Of a stretch of 64,000 bases of DNA, positions 39,005 to 48,402 are shown piece after piece (position 1 is the stretch's first letter; the number at the start of each line of letters is the position of its first letter). The notes under the pieces were generated by a model, which was not told the origin of the DNA, did no database searches, and saw only the letters and a program-made list of their open reading frames with translations. The DNA is from G963677085 sp963677085. Its GTDB lineage: Bacteria; Planctomycetota; Planctomycetia; Pirellulales; Thermoguttaceae. Made by a program: the position numbers and the translations under genes. Location: assembly GCA_963677085.2 (NCBI GenBank), contig CAXXFH010000004.1, forward strand, positions 1,860,001 through 1,924,000. The letters are read 5' to 3'.

Positions 39005-39465
39005 GTGCGATCGTTTCCTTTGGTGTGTTCGCCCTACTCAAGGCGGGCGTACGAGTCTGTCCGGTGAGTTTGTCGCAATGCACAACTTGTTATTAGACTG
39101 AAACTTCTTCAGTAAGCCTTGCATATTGAAGGAGTTCTTCAGTATACAAGTTGACAACCGACTGCGGTTTGCTTTGCGGGCTAGACACTATGCCTATCGA
39201 ACCGAACAGGCGTATGCCCACTGGGTGCGCCGAATCATCTTACACCACGGAAAACGCCATCCCAAGGATACGGGCCGGAAATAGAGGCGTTCTTGACGCA
39301 CAAGGCCGTGGTTGACCACGTTTCTGCAAGCACCCACATGCGCAATCCGCAATCTTGTTCCTGTAACAAGCACATTCTGCGGGTCGACCTGCTGCACCTC
39401 GATGCAGTGCGGGCAAAACGCCCGAAGCGAGGACCGATGGCGCTAGTGTCACAACGCCCCTCGCA
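39005..39465. other. 0.46-kb gap
   Basis: I see no credible gene and no attC-like palindrome. It marks the apparent left limit (in minus-strand order) of the cassette-like region. Confidence 0.4.
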
Positions 39466-40398
39466 TCAACGAACCACCGCCGGCGACCGATCTGCAAGCT
39501 CTTGTGGGTGGACCACTTCAACGGCGCTGAACTCGGCCCACACCGGGAAATGGTCGGAGACCTCCAGGGCTTCGTCTTCGGTCAGGCCGAGTTCGACCAT
39601 CAGATCCAGCACGCCGGCGTGGCCGATGAACTCGCCGGTATGCCTGCCGTCGAACACCAGGTTGTCGTACATCTTGTTTCGACGGGTGTTGGTGGTCGTG
39701 CCCGAAATCGCATGGGCAATGCCCGGAAGCTGGCCAAGTCGTCCCAAGTGATACTCGTCTACGTTTAAGTCACCCAGCAAGATCACGTCGTCCTCGATTG
39801 CCGCTCGTTGGACGGCCACGAACACGTCGGCCAGGGCGTCCAACTCGATATCGGTTTCGTCAGGATCGGTGTGGATGTTCACTAACTGAAAGGTAAATGC
39901 CTTCTCTGCTGGCGGCCCTCGCACTCGGAAACGGGCAACCAGCGGCTCCCGGTGTAGGAAATCTTGCGGATCGTCCATGGTGTAAACCGAGCCTTGCTCC
40001 AACTCGATCCGAGTTGTGTCGTAGACGAAGGCATATTGTTCCTTGCTCGACGTTCGACCCAGGCGTGGCCCGATCACGTAGTCATACCTTGCTCCCTCGG
40101 CGTTGATAAGGTCTACGAAGCGAGGCAAAATGGTCTGATCGACCGAGCGAACCTCTTGGATGGCAACCACGTCGAATCTTCGGGCGACATTCGCCAGAAT
40201 ATCCATGACCCGGGGTTTGCCAATCTTGGATTTACCGAAGACCTGAATGTTGTACGAGGCGATCTTGATCGCGTCATTGCCCCCGATTCCGCCATCAACC
40301 GAGGCGGAAGGAGCCTGGGCCACTGGCTCGGTTCCAAGCTCGGCATCACAGCCGGCTAACAGCAGGGCAAGCAGGCTTGCCGAGATGGGCTTCAACAT
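39466..40398 (-). CDS. Endonuclease/exonuclease/phosphatase-family lipoprotein (DNase I-like)
   Basis: 310 residues from the ATG at 40398. The signal peptide has lipobox LLAGC (MLKPISASLLALLLAGCDAE). The DNase I-like fold shows IKIASYNIQVFGKSK, VVAIQEVRSVD (the metal-binding Glu), LVNIHTDPDE, LLGDLNVDE and a final SDHFPVWAEF. It should be an outer envelope-anchored nuclease or phosphodiesterase, for nutrient DNA or extracellular targets. It lies inside the island, upstream of the cassette-like region. G+C is closer to the host flanks than that of its neighbours. Confidence 0.88.
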   Translation of the reverse strand: MLKPISASLLALLLAGCDAELGTEPVAQAPSASVDGGIGGNDAIKIASYNIQVFGKSKIGKPRVMDILANVARRFDVVAIQEVRSVDQTILPRFVDLINAEGARYDYVIGPRLGRTSSKEQYAFVYDTTRIELEQGSVYTMDDPQDFLHREPLVARFRVRGPPAEKAFTFQLVNIHTDPDETDIELDALADVFVAVQRAAIEDDVILLGDLNVDEYHLGRLGQLPGIAHAISGTTTNTRRNKMYDNLVFDGRHTGEFIGHAGVLDLMVELGLTEDEALEVSDHFPVWAEFSAVEVVHPQELADRSPAVVR

Positions 40399-40551
40399 TG
40401 AGAGCCTCCGTGCGAGGTTGGAGCGTGCTTCCTGCACGCTGGATCTCGGACCGTGTCGGGGCGGGAGAATAGCGGAAGAATCCGACTCGGCCCAGGGCAA
40501 TCCGCCTCGAACCCGGAGGATGCCAAAACCAGGCAAGCTGGGAAATCGTCG

Positions 40552-41049
40552 TTAACCGCCGATTTGCCCGATTGCCCGCTGCGCCAAGCGGGCTAGCCTC
40601 GGATTGCCGCTAGCAGCGGCTTCTTTCAGGGCATCAATCGCCGGGGCCGCTGATGGACCAATCCGGCCCAGCGCCCACGCAGCCCGTTGACGGACCGCCC
40701 CATCGCCGGCTCCGCTGACGGCAGTTGCCAGGGCGGGCACAACCGAGGCTGCATCCGCTTCCAGGCGGCCGAGAAGTGTGGCAGCCCAATAGCCCACGTC
40801 AGCTTTTGAATCGCTCAACAGCGCCGCTAACATCTCGATGTCCTCAATAGCCGGCGATCCCATTTCCTCCAACGCAGCCACGGCGTATTCCCGAACCTCC
40901 TCCGACTCGTCACCGCAAGCCTGGACCAGAACGACGGCCACCGGGGCCACTTGAGGACCAAGTTGAGAAAGCTCTTCGGCTGCCTGAGCCCGTTTGGCTG
41001 GGTCAGCATCGCTCAAATCGACAATGAACTGGGCAAAATCGGCAGGCAT
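40552..41049 (-). CDS. HEAT-repeat protein
   Basis: 165 residues from the ATG at 41049; a longer frame to 41283 is unlike coding sequence. It contains about four HEAT-like helical pairs (RAQAAEELSQLGPQVAPVAV, YWAATLLGRLEADAASVVPA, QRAAWALGRIGPSAAPAIDA). No signal peptide. It is probably a scaffold or phycocyanin-lyase-like helical solenoid; the partner is unknown. Confidence 0.8.
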   Translation of the reverse strand: MPADFAQFIVDLSDADPAKRAQAAEELSQLGPQVAPVAVVLVQACGDESEEVREYAVAALEEMGSPAIEDIEMLAALLSDSKADVGYWAATLLGRLEADAASVVPALATAVSGAGDGAVRQRAAWALGRIGPSAAPAIDALKEAAASGNPRLARLAQRAIGQIGG

Positions 41050-41350
41050 GTTGGTTCTCGTGAAATGAAGAAAAACGTTGTGCCAGGATTTGGCGCTCAA
41101 TAACGATGAGCGGGAACGCATTTGGTTGAGCGACTCGGTGAGACCGTGGCTGCTTCTGCGAATTCTACCCGGATTCCAGGATTTTGCTACGGCAAAGGCA
41201 TGGAAACCTGCCTTCACGACCTCTGGGTCGAACGGCCGAAAGCGTCGGACCGTGTCCGATCTTGGCCCAATTCGCGGGGACATGACCGAGAGGTTTGTGG
41301 TCCCGTTTCGGCCGAGTGCAGCACCAGCGTACTGGTTCGATCCGATTGGT

Positions 41351-44300
41351 CTACGACTTTGCCGCCTTGCGCCTCGCTACGAACAGGCAGCACGCCATGG
41401 CGACGAGTAACAAGACGACGGTATCTGGCTCCGGCACGGCCGAGACCGCGTAGCCGCTAAAACCGGTGACCGTGAAGCTGGCGTATTGCCCGTCGTAGGT
41501 CAGGTCGGACGTCGCGTACTCGGTCCACCCTTCGGTTTCGTCGTAATGCCAGAGATTCAGGGCCTCGCGGGAAAAACCGGCCCCGACATCGAACGAGAGA
41601 TAGGCCGGATCGCCTTCGGTGTAGCCGTCGCCGGTAAGTTCAAACGTCCAACCGCTGAGGATCGATTCGTCGGCGGCCAACAGCATTTGCAGGACGGCTC
41701 GTGCTGCACCATCGACGGCCGTGGCGGTGAAATCGAGCGTGGTCGATTCGTCAGTAGCAACGAAACTCACCCCCACGGACCAGCCTGTGCCCGCATCGGT
41801 GATCATTACGCGTTGTCCGGAGGCCAGGTCGAGTGTTGTTGCCGTGCCCGACGTGCCCGATTCGACACTGGAAACGGTAAATTGGTGGGTACTATCATCC
41901 CAAGTCCCACCAACCGCCTGATACACACCACTACCGCTCCAGGTTCCAGCACTGATAGGCGAATAAACGCAACCCGTCGTTGCGTCTGCTCCCGCAAGGA
42001 CACGAACCGTTCCATCATTGGCGATTTCTCCATTGCCATCGTCGATGTCTAGCAGGCTATTCGCACTGACGTCGATGGCCAGTAACGATTCCGCGTTGAT
42101 CGAAACATTCAAGGCCTTGACGGCTCCACCGCCTGTGATACTCAGCGTCCCGCTGCCGACGTAACCGACATAGAGGTCATCACTGTTGGTCCACGTCGAG
42201 CCGGCCCCATCGACGGTTACCTCGCCTGTCGAGCCAGACCAGCCGCCGATGGAGCCAGAGGAATTATCGACCGCACCACCGTTGGTGATGCTGAGCATAC
42301 CTTTAGCGTCAGTATAGCCGCCAACACGAAGACCGCCGTCATTGGTTAACCTCGATCTGGCACCGTTCACAATCACTACCCCCGTCGAGCCGTTTTCGTA
42401 ACCAACTTCGACGATGGAAGCGCTGACCGTGGCTCCATTCGTAATATTCAGAGTCCCGTTGCCAAAAAAACCGACCAACAATTCGCCGTCGTTCGTCCAA
42501 GCCGACCCAATACCGTCCACTGTCACCTCCCCCGTCGAGCCGGATTCATAGCCGATATAGCCTAGCGCTGAGTTGATCGAAACCCCATCCGAAATAATCA
42601 GCGAGCCGTTATCCCGATAACCTGCACCTAGAGCGCCATTACTGCCAGAGTTGTCAGACACATCGAGGTGAATAGTGACATTTTGATCTGGTTGATCGTT
42701 GAATGTGATCGTCTGCTTGAGGCTTGCGGTCGAATCAAACACCAAATCGACATCGCTTACCAGTCCACGGGCGTTGATCGTGCCTTTGCCCGCCAATTGT
42801 GCTGACGAGGCAATAAGCGATCCCGTGGTTAACGTTCCGCCATCCGCTCCAAAATTGATCACATCGACAGAATCCTCTTCGTCCACAGAAGTAGAGCCGC
42901 CGACTACAACGGTCGCACCGTGAAGGATGTTGAGCGTGCCGGAACCTTCCTCGTCACCGATATGAAGATCGGCTGTGTTGGTCCAGGTTGAGCCAGCACC
43001 ATCCACCGTTACCGCACACACTTGGTCGGGTGAACCACCGATAAAGCCATAGGAGTTGCTGACCGTGGCCCCGTTCGTGATATTCAACGTTCCACTACTA
43101 TCCCATCGGCCTATTTGGAGCCAGCCGTTGTTGGTCCATGTCGAGCCAACGCCATCGACGGTTACCTTTCCCGTCGAGCCGGATTCGTAACCTATGTAAG
43201 CGACCTCAGAATTGCTGACGGAGGCGCCGTTGGTAATGCTCAGGATCCCATTGCCTGCGTTGCCGACATAAAGACCGCCACTGTTGGTCCACGTCGAGTC
43301 GATACCATCTAGGGTTACCATGCCTGTAGAGCCAGTTTCGTCGCCAATGTAGCTGTTGGAACTACGGACGGTGGCACCGTTGGTAATGCTCAGGGTTCCG
43401 TTGCCAGAGTTGCCAACATAGAGAGCATAACTGGCGGTCAACATCGAGCCAGTGCCATCCACTGTCACCTTTCCTGTCGAACCGGACCCGTAACCGATGT
43501 AAAGGTAGGTACTACTGCCTTCAGCGCCGTTGGAAACACTCAGTTCGCCATTGCCGTTGTAGCCGACATGTAAGTCCAAGGCGCTGCCGAATTCGGAACC
43601 ACTGCCATCAATCGTTGCCTTGCCTGTTGAACCAGAGTTGGTACCGATGTAGACAAAATAACCACCAAAACCGATACCGCCATTGGTAATACTGAGCTTT
43701 CCATTGCCAGCGTTACCTACGTAAAGGCGGCTGGTGTTGATCCACCTAGAATCAAAACCGTCTACCGTTACCTCACCGGTCGAGCCAGATTGGTCGCCAA
43801 TGTAGCCGTAAATGTCGCTCACAGCCGCACTATTGGTGATATTCAGTGTCCCGCTGCCCCAGAAGCCGACGGAGAGGTCGTCACTGTTGGTCCACGTCGA
43901 GCCAGTACCGTCCACCGTCACCTCACCTGTAGAGCGAGACTGGTTGCCAATGCGACCAATGGAATTGCTGACTGCCGCACCACTGGTAATATTCAGCGTT
44001 CCAGTTCCTTGGCAGCCGACAAGCAGGTTGCCACTGTTGGTCCACGTCGAGTCAGTGCCGTCGACGGTTGCCACACCCGTTGAGCCAGACATTTCGGCGA
44101 GGTAACCGTAGGAATTGCTGACAGAGGCGCCATCCGTGATCTTTAGCACTCCACTGCCGCAGAGGCCAACATATAGGGAGCCACTGTTGGTCCACGTCGA
44201 GTCGGTGCCATCGACAGTTACCTCGCCCGTTGAGCCAGAGGCGTCGCCGATGACACTGTTGCCGGAATGGGTGACCGTGGCGCCGTCCGTGATATCTAAC

Positions 44301-45970
44301 GTCCCATTGCCGTAGAGACCGACGCAAAGGGAGCCACTGTTGGTCCACGTCGAGCCAGCGCCATCAACGGTTACCACCCCCATCGAACCGGACCCGAAGC
44401 CGACATAGCCTCCGGCACTGCTAACGGTTGCACCCCCGGTGATGCTCAGCGTACCGATGCCGGAACAACCAATTAGTAGGTACTCGCTGGTCCAAGTCGA
44501 ACCCGTGCCATCCACAGCAACTGTACCAATCGAACCGGATTCGTAGCCGATGTAGCTATTCCCCTCATTACTGACAGTACCGCCACTTTCAATACGTAGT
44601 GTTCCGTCACCGTAGTAGCCAACGTAGATGTCGTCGGCTGATAACCGGCCTGAACCACTTATGGTATATTGGCCTTCCGAACCAGATTCGTAGCCAAGCA
44701 AAAGTCGGGCATCAACCGTGTTGGTTCCACCTGTCTGGGTAATTGTGCCAAGTCCTTTATATCCTACGTATTCGTCATCAGCAGAAAGCAAGGCGTTTCC
44801 ACTAATTGCATAGGTGCATGTGGCGTCAGCGTCGCAGCCTAAATACAAGTCGCCGGACAAGGTGTTTGAACCGCCTGAATGGTAAAAACAAACCGTACCC
44901 GATTGGCCGATATATTCTTCGGTCGCCACCAACGCGCCGCCGGACTCAAGCAAGACGGTAGCCGAATTGCCGACATAAAGATTTTTGGCGTTGGCGCTGC
45001 TGTTGATCGTTACGGAACCGATGTTGCTCTGTGTCAGATAGACGTCCTGGCTGGTCGTTGGTGCATGGCCCGAAACCCAATTGTCCGCGCTGTTCCAATT
45101 GCCGGTGCCGGCCGTCCACCATCCAACATCGTCGAACGAGCAAATGTAACGCAACTCGCCGGACGAAGTAGCTCCATCATAATAAGGATTGGAAAGGGTA
45201 ATGCTATCTGATGATATTTCGAAGGTGATTTCATGTGTCTTTGTACCTTGTCCACTATAGTCCTGATCAGAGTCTGCCACAGTCATCGTGCCATTTTCAA
45301 TGTCGATGCCATAAATCGTTATTGCATGGCCGGAATTCCCCCACCAATATCCAATTCCAACAGGGTTATCTGAATTAAGGCATGCAGCAATGTATTCCAG
45401 TGGATCGACCCAATCGTAATGTGATGAATTCTTTGCCATGACTGCATAATCGAACCCTGCGGCATCGAAACAATAATGTTGAAGGCCACCGTCATCAAAT
45501 GTCCATGTGCCATAGACCTCACCATCCCATGGGTTAAGAAATGTTCCCGAAACGCCGTCAGTATAGGCCCATGATTCATAGTATTTTTCGCCCGTGCGAT
45601 AGCGAACCATATTGGCCGCGCTTGCTATCCAACAACTATTATCTGGAAGAGGCACATTGTAGATAGAGCTCTCAAATTCAAAGACCTCCTCACCGGGATC
45701 GTGAGGTGAATCACTTCCATAGTTCTGGTGCCAGCTAATACCACCTTGGGGATCGGAAGCGGCAATATGATATTTGTCCTGATCGTACCACGTTCCAGAC
45801 AGCGAGATTTCGACTGCAAGCGTTTGGCTTGAAACGAGAAGACTGCCAATCATGAATGCCACGATGATGTCTAATTTAGCTGCACTATTCGCGATGCATC
45901 CCAGAAGGAGCAGCAGCTGGCGAATACCGCAACAACAGCAACTATTCATATTGCATTCCCTTTCCCGCAA
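41351..45970 (-). CDS. Giant PEP-CTERM protein: cysteine peptidase-like domain plus T5SS/PEP-CTERM repeats
   Basis: 1539 residues; ATG at 45970 or 45949. Order: hydrophobic N-terminus (export); a papain/C39/IdeS-like domain at about 55-265 with DNSC113WIASAANMV, H215 in SGHAITIYGID, and an Asp in VADSDQD; and then about 25 copies of a repeat of about 45 residues. The repeat has the form YIGYESGSTGEVTVDG-STW-TNSG-LYVG-NGTLSITNGA, the T5SS/PEP-CTERM-associated type. A beta-domain and a PEP-CTERM tail follow (VPEPDTVVLLLVAMACCLFV, then ARRKAAKS). An exosortase would cleave the tail and fix the protein at the surface; none is in the window. Peptidase activity is inferred from the Cys-His-Asp pattern. 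Confidence 0.88.
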   Translation of the reverse strand: MRERECNMNSCCCCGIRQLLLLLGCIANSAAKLDIIVAFMIGSLLVSSQTLAVEISLSGTWYDQDKYHIAASDPQGGISWHQNYGSDSPHDPGEEVFEFESSIYNVPLPDNSCWIASAANMVRYRTGEKYYESWAYTDGVSGTFLNPWDGEVYGTWTFDDGGLQHYCFDAAGFDYAVMAKNSSHYDWVDPLEYIAACLNSDNPVGIGYWWGNSGHAITIYGIDIENGTMTVADSDQDYSGQGTKTHEITFEISSDSITLSNPYYDGATSSGELRYICSFDDVGWWTAGTGNWNSADNWVSGHAPTTSQDVYLTQSNIGSVTINSSANAKNLYVGNSATVLLESGGALVATEEYIGQSGTVCFYHSGGSNTLSGDLYLGCDADATCTYAISGNALLSADDEYVGYKGLGTITQTGGTNTVDARLLLGYESGSEGQYTISGSGRLSADDIYVGYYGDGTLRIESGGTVSNEGNSYIGYESGSIGTVAVDGTGSTWTSEYLLIGCSGIGTLSITGGATVSSAGGYVGFGSGSMGVVTVDGAGSTWTNSGSLCVGLYGNGTLDITDGATVTHSGNSVIGDASGSTGEVTVDGTDSTWTNSGSLYVGLCGSGVLKITDGASVSNSYGYLAEMSGSTGVATVDGTDSTWTNSGNLLVGCQGTGTLNITSGAAVSNSIGRIGNQSRSTGEVTVDGTGSTWTNSDDLSVGFWGSGTLNITNSAAVSDIYGYIGDQSGSTGEVTVDGFDSRWINTSRLYVGNAGNGKLSITNGGIGFGGYFVYIGTNSGSTGKATIDGSGSEFGSALDLHVGYNGNGELSVSNGAEGSSTYLYIGYGSGSTGKVTVDGTGSMLTASYALYVGNSGNGTLSITNGATVRSSNSYIGDETGSTGMVTLDGIDSTWTNSGGLYVGNAGNGILSITNGASVSNSEVAYIGYESGSTGKVTVDGVGSTWTNNGWLQIGRWDSSGTLNITNGATVSNSYGFIGGSPDQVCAVTVDGAGSTWTNTADLHIGDEEGSGTLNILHGATVVVGGSTSVDEEDSVDVINFGADGGTLTTGSLIASSAQLAGKGTINARGLVSDVDLVFDSTASLKQTITFNDQPDQNVTIHLDVSDNSGSNGALGAGYRDNGSLIISDGVSINSALGYIGYESGSTGEVTVDGIGSAWTNDGELLVGFFGNGTLNITNGATVSASIVEVGYENGSTGVVIVNGARSRLTNDGGLRVGGYTDAKGMLSITNGGAVDNSSGSIGGWSGSTGEVTVDGAGSTWTNSDDLYVGYVGSGTLSITGGGAVKALNVSINAESLLAIDVSANSLLDIDDGNGEIANDGTVRVLAGADATTGCVYSPISAGTWSGSGVYQAVGGTWDDSTHQFTVSSVESGTSGTATTLDLASGQRVMITDAGTGWSVGVSFVATDESTTLDFTATAVDGAARAVLQMLLAADESILSGWTFELTGDGYTEGDPAYLSFDVGAGFSREALNLWHYDETEGWTEYATSDLTYDGQYASFTVTGFSGYAVSAVPEPDTVVLLLVAMACCLFVARRKAAKS

Positions 45971-46205
45971 AACTCATCGACTTTAGAAATGGTCTGTGCC
46001 GTTCGATTTGCGCGTACACATCGATTACCTAATCCGCGTGCCCGTATATTTGAACCTCTGCAACACTTTTGCCGGTAGAATTCTTTCTATCTCGCCGAGC
46101 CATCGGTACCTAGGTGCCTGGAGTGCGTTGGCAAAGCGTGAGGGGCGTTTTCCTTGACGACGAAAGCAGGAAGTAACGAAACAAGCCCTGCGCCGAATTA
46201 GCCGC
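45971..46205. other. Short gap between the two PEP-CTERM genes
   Basis: 235 bp. CCGCCTAACGTGTTATTTG at about 46199 resembles the core of the attC-like sites but lacks a partner arm. Nothing else recognised. Confidence 0.35.
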
Positions 46206-46925
46206 CTAACGTGTTATTTGTTGCCGTCCGAATAAGCAGATCCCTAGCAGGGCAATTACGAGAAGGACGAAACTGGACGGTTCTGGTATTGGTACAAGGT
46301 CAAGCCGCCAGTCGGCGTAGCTTCCATTTCCTTGATTCTCCAGATTGGGTGCATCGATAACTGTATAAAGCTCGTAATACCCTTCTCTCTCCACCCTTAA
46401 AGTGCAATATTCTGGATCTCCGCCATTTAGTATGACGTTCCACTCGTCCACACCGGAAAGAATAGGGTACTCACCCTCTAACGGGACCTCATACTTGATA
46501 TCCGGTGCAGAAAGGTCATACATAAAAATTCTTTTGTCTTCTAAGTCGGTCGTATCCGTTACTGTAACGAGCATGTAAGTCGGGGCACTGGTGATGAATC
46601 CTTTCACTCCCATATGAAAATCCCATCCTGACGTATCTACTGGACGCTCGTCCCAATTCAGCTTTCTGCCATCCACATAGGTGTAAATCTCGGTAGCATT
46701 CATGTTAGGTGAAGGAGGGCAAGAACTATCCCAGTTGTCCAACCCTTCAGTTCCACGGGATGTGTTTTCGAGATACAAGGCTGCTGTGGTGCTATAACTT
46801 GCAGTGTTCCAGTTATAGATACGAATTTGCCCTCCCTGGGTTTCTGGTACAGCAAAAGCAAGGCAAAACGTTAGGACAAGCAATGAATTCATTGAGGCCA
46901 TAACCCCTGTAGACAAATCCCGCAT
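46206..46925 (-). CDS. PEP-CTERM sorting-domain protein
   Basis: 239 residues. N-terminal signal peptide (MNSLLVLTFCLAFAVPETQG, starting at the second or third Met), a beta-rich mature domain of unknown fold and the C-terminal PEP-CTERM tail (IPEPSSFVLLVIALLGICLF, then Arg). It should be sorted by an exosortase like its neighbour. Same strand as, and 235 bp upstream of, the giant PEP-CTERM gene. The mature part is not recognised. Confidence 0.85.
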   Translation of the reverse strand: MRDLSTGVMASMNSLLVLTFCLAFAVPETQGGQIRIYNWNTASYSTTAALYLENTSRGTEGLDNWDSSCPPSPNMNATEIYTYVDGRKLNWDERPVDTSGWDFHMGVKGFITSAPTYMLVTVTDTTDLEDKRIFMYDLSAPDIKYEVPLEGEYPILSGVDEWNVILNGGDPEYCTLRVEREGYYELYTVIDAPNLENQGNGSYADWRLDLVPIPEPSSFVLLVIALLGICLFGRQQITR

Positions 46926-47074
46926 CGTACTCCACCTCCAAAGTTCTTGTTTTGAGCCTGTAATGCAGCAAGTGTCAGTTCAACTTGTTTGGGCATTGCG
47001 TTGCTGCTTATCGCATTGCCAAACTCAGTGTCGCAGCAAGATTTCCAACGATTTCTGAAACCATTCAACCTGTG

Positions 47075-47374
47075 TTAATTGCTGTCTAGTGTGCGGAATT
47101 GCCGGAAAATTTCTATGACAAGCGATGTTCGATTAGGGACATCAAAGCGAGCATAGATTCGCTGAAGATGTGTACGAATTGTCGGTAGGGAGATACCGAG
47201 CTTTCCCGCAATCTGTTTGTCACACTCTCCACTAAGAAGCAGATGAAGGATTTCTGCCTGCCGGTCGGGTAGCGACAAATAGTCAACAAGGCAATCCCAT
47301 TCAGGTTTGGTAAACAGACCATTGCAGGTCACCTGAGGGTAGTTGTTCTCTGGACAATCAGCTGCCATAATCAA
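47075..47374 (-). CDS. LuxR-type HTH protein
   Basis: 99 residues, mostly one GerE/LuxR-type HTH: LSLPDRQAEILHLLLSGECD, then KQIAGKLGISLPTIRTHLQR and IYARFDVPNRTSL. No receiver or other sensor domain. It is a paralogue of the C-terminal part of the frame at 47557-48402 (FTKPEW/FSKPEW, the same HTH order). It probably regulates genes of the island's right end. Its start is ATG at 47374, or the ATG two codons in. Confidence 0.82.
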   Translation of the reverse strand: MIMAADCPENNYPQVTCNGLFTKPEWDCLVDYLSLPDRQAEILHLLLSGECDKQIAGKLGISLPTIRTHLQRIYARFDVPNRTSLVIEIFRQFRTLDSN

Positions 47375-47556
47375 TCATCATGCAGATTCTCGATTGTTGG
47401 GCTGCTTATTATGAACAGAGAAAAATCGTGCTGCAATTCGTCATTTTGATGTCATTGTTTTGATGACATGCCGACTAAACAGAAGACAACAACAGGCCAG
47501 AGTGTTCACTGACTGTTGCAGGGTGAATATGCCAAGTGTTATGTGAGTAATGGCAG

Positions 47557-48402
47557 TTAGATCGAAAACGCGCGAGCAAGTCGAAAGAGTTCGACGATGA
47601 GAGAAGTGCGATTGGAGACTTTAAACCGCGCATACGTTCTTTGAAGGTGGGTACGGAGTGTCGGTAGAGAGATCCCCAGCTTTCGCGCGATTTGCTTATC
47701 ATTGTCTCCTTCAAGAAGCAGACCAAGGATTTCTGCCTGCCGTTCTGGCAACGATAGACGATCGGTCAGGCTTTGCCATTCTGGTTTGCTGAAAGGTCCT
47801 GTGTGGCGCACTGGGGGAGGAGAAGTGGAATCTTCTTGGCTGGATGGATCGGCTGGAAGAGGGGGTGTGTTGCCTGACTGAGTAGAAGGCGTGGCAAAAG
47901 ACTGAGTTTCAGGGGAGAGCGGAGTGGTAGACGATGGAGCCGGGATTGCCGGCGTGGTGCCGAGGAGCGTTATTGTGGGGCACGAAGAGGCTGGATCTTG
48001 GGGATGAGCAACAGCAGAGGAAGGCTGAAGCGGTGTTTGGAGCTGTCTATGCTGCAGGGAAAGTCTTGGAGGTACCCTATCCTCCAAAACATTCTGAGGC
48101 TGGACAAGGGTTAGTAATGCCTGCTTTTGCTCATGGTTTAAGGTGGTCCACAGAGCGATGAAACTAGCCAAATCATGGTCAATCTCAAAAATGGCGCAAC
48201 CAGGAGCGCAACGACTGCTAGGTAGTTTATCTAAGTCCTTGCTGGAATGATGTTTAGCAAGAGTGGACTCCCGACTCTTAATCAGCGGGTCGAAGGTTCG
48301 AGTCCTTCGGGGGGCACTTCGTAACGTATTCAAAGGCAACGCCTTGCGTCGATCGCGGGGTGTTGCCTTTTGGCTTTCTTGGCGGCAACCGGTTACTAGC
48401 AC
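47557..48402 (-). CDS. LuxR-type HTH frame that runs through the attachment site
   Basis: 281 codons from a GTG at 48402 that overlaps the stop of the host pyruvyl transferase gene. Codons about 29-43 (SAPRRTRTFDPLIKS) are the antisense att/tRNA repeat. Inside the island it reads EIDHDLASFIALWTTLNHEQ, a module like those at planctomycete integrase C-termini. A long Pro/Ser/Thr linker and a LuxR-type HTH follow (LPERQAEILGLLLEGDNDKQ, then IARKLGISLPTLRTHLQR). No ATG lies inside. The frame matches the integrase's frame through the same repeat, so in the circular form this would be the integrase's C-terminal extension. In the integrated state it is promoterless unless read from the host side. 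Confidence 0.75.
   Translation of the reverse strand: MLVTGCRQESQKATPRDRRKALPLNTLRSAPRRTRTFDPLIKSRESTLAKHHSSKDLDKLPSSRCAPGCAIFEIDHDLASFIALWTTLNHEQKQALLTLVQPQNVLEDRVPPRLSLQHRQLQTPLQPSSAVAHPQDPASSCPTITLLGTTPAIPAPSSTTPLSPETQSFATPSTQSGNTPPLPADPSSQEDSTSPPPVRHTGPFSKPEWQSLTDRLSLPERQAEILGLLLEGDNDKQIARKLGISLPTLRTHLQRTYARFKVSNRTSLIVELFRLARAFSI
48273..48319. repeat. Right attachment repeat (attR core)
   Basis: 47 bp identical to 4126-4172. Here it lacks the 5' part of tRNA-Lys (the preceding bases are GGACTCCC), so it is not a second tRNA gene but the 3' fragment left by integration. Confidence 0.92.

Noticed and set aside
39194..39751. Short frames in the gap before the DNase I-like lipoprotein
   Set aside because: No start signals or conserved content; they overlap the real lipoprotein gene in antisense.
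41351..44400. CRISPR array suggested by many near-identical short segments (GTTGGTCCACGTCGAG type)
   Set aside because: The period follows about 45-residue protein repeats in one long frame of a PEP-CTERM protein; spacing is irregular and all of it codes.
48263..48325. A second tRNA-Lys gene at the right end
   Set aside because: Only the 3' 44 nt are present; the acceptor 5' arm and D arm are missing. It is the attR copy of the tRNA end.
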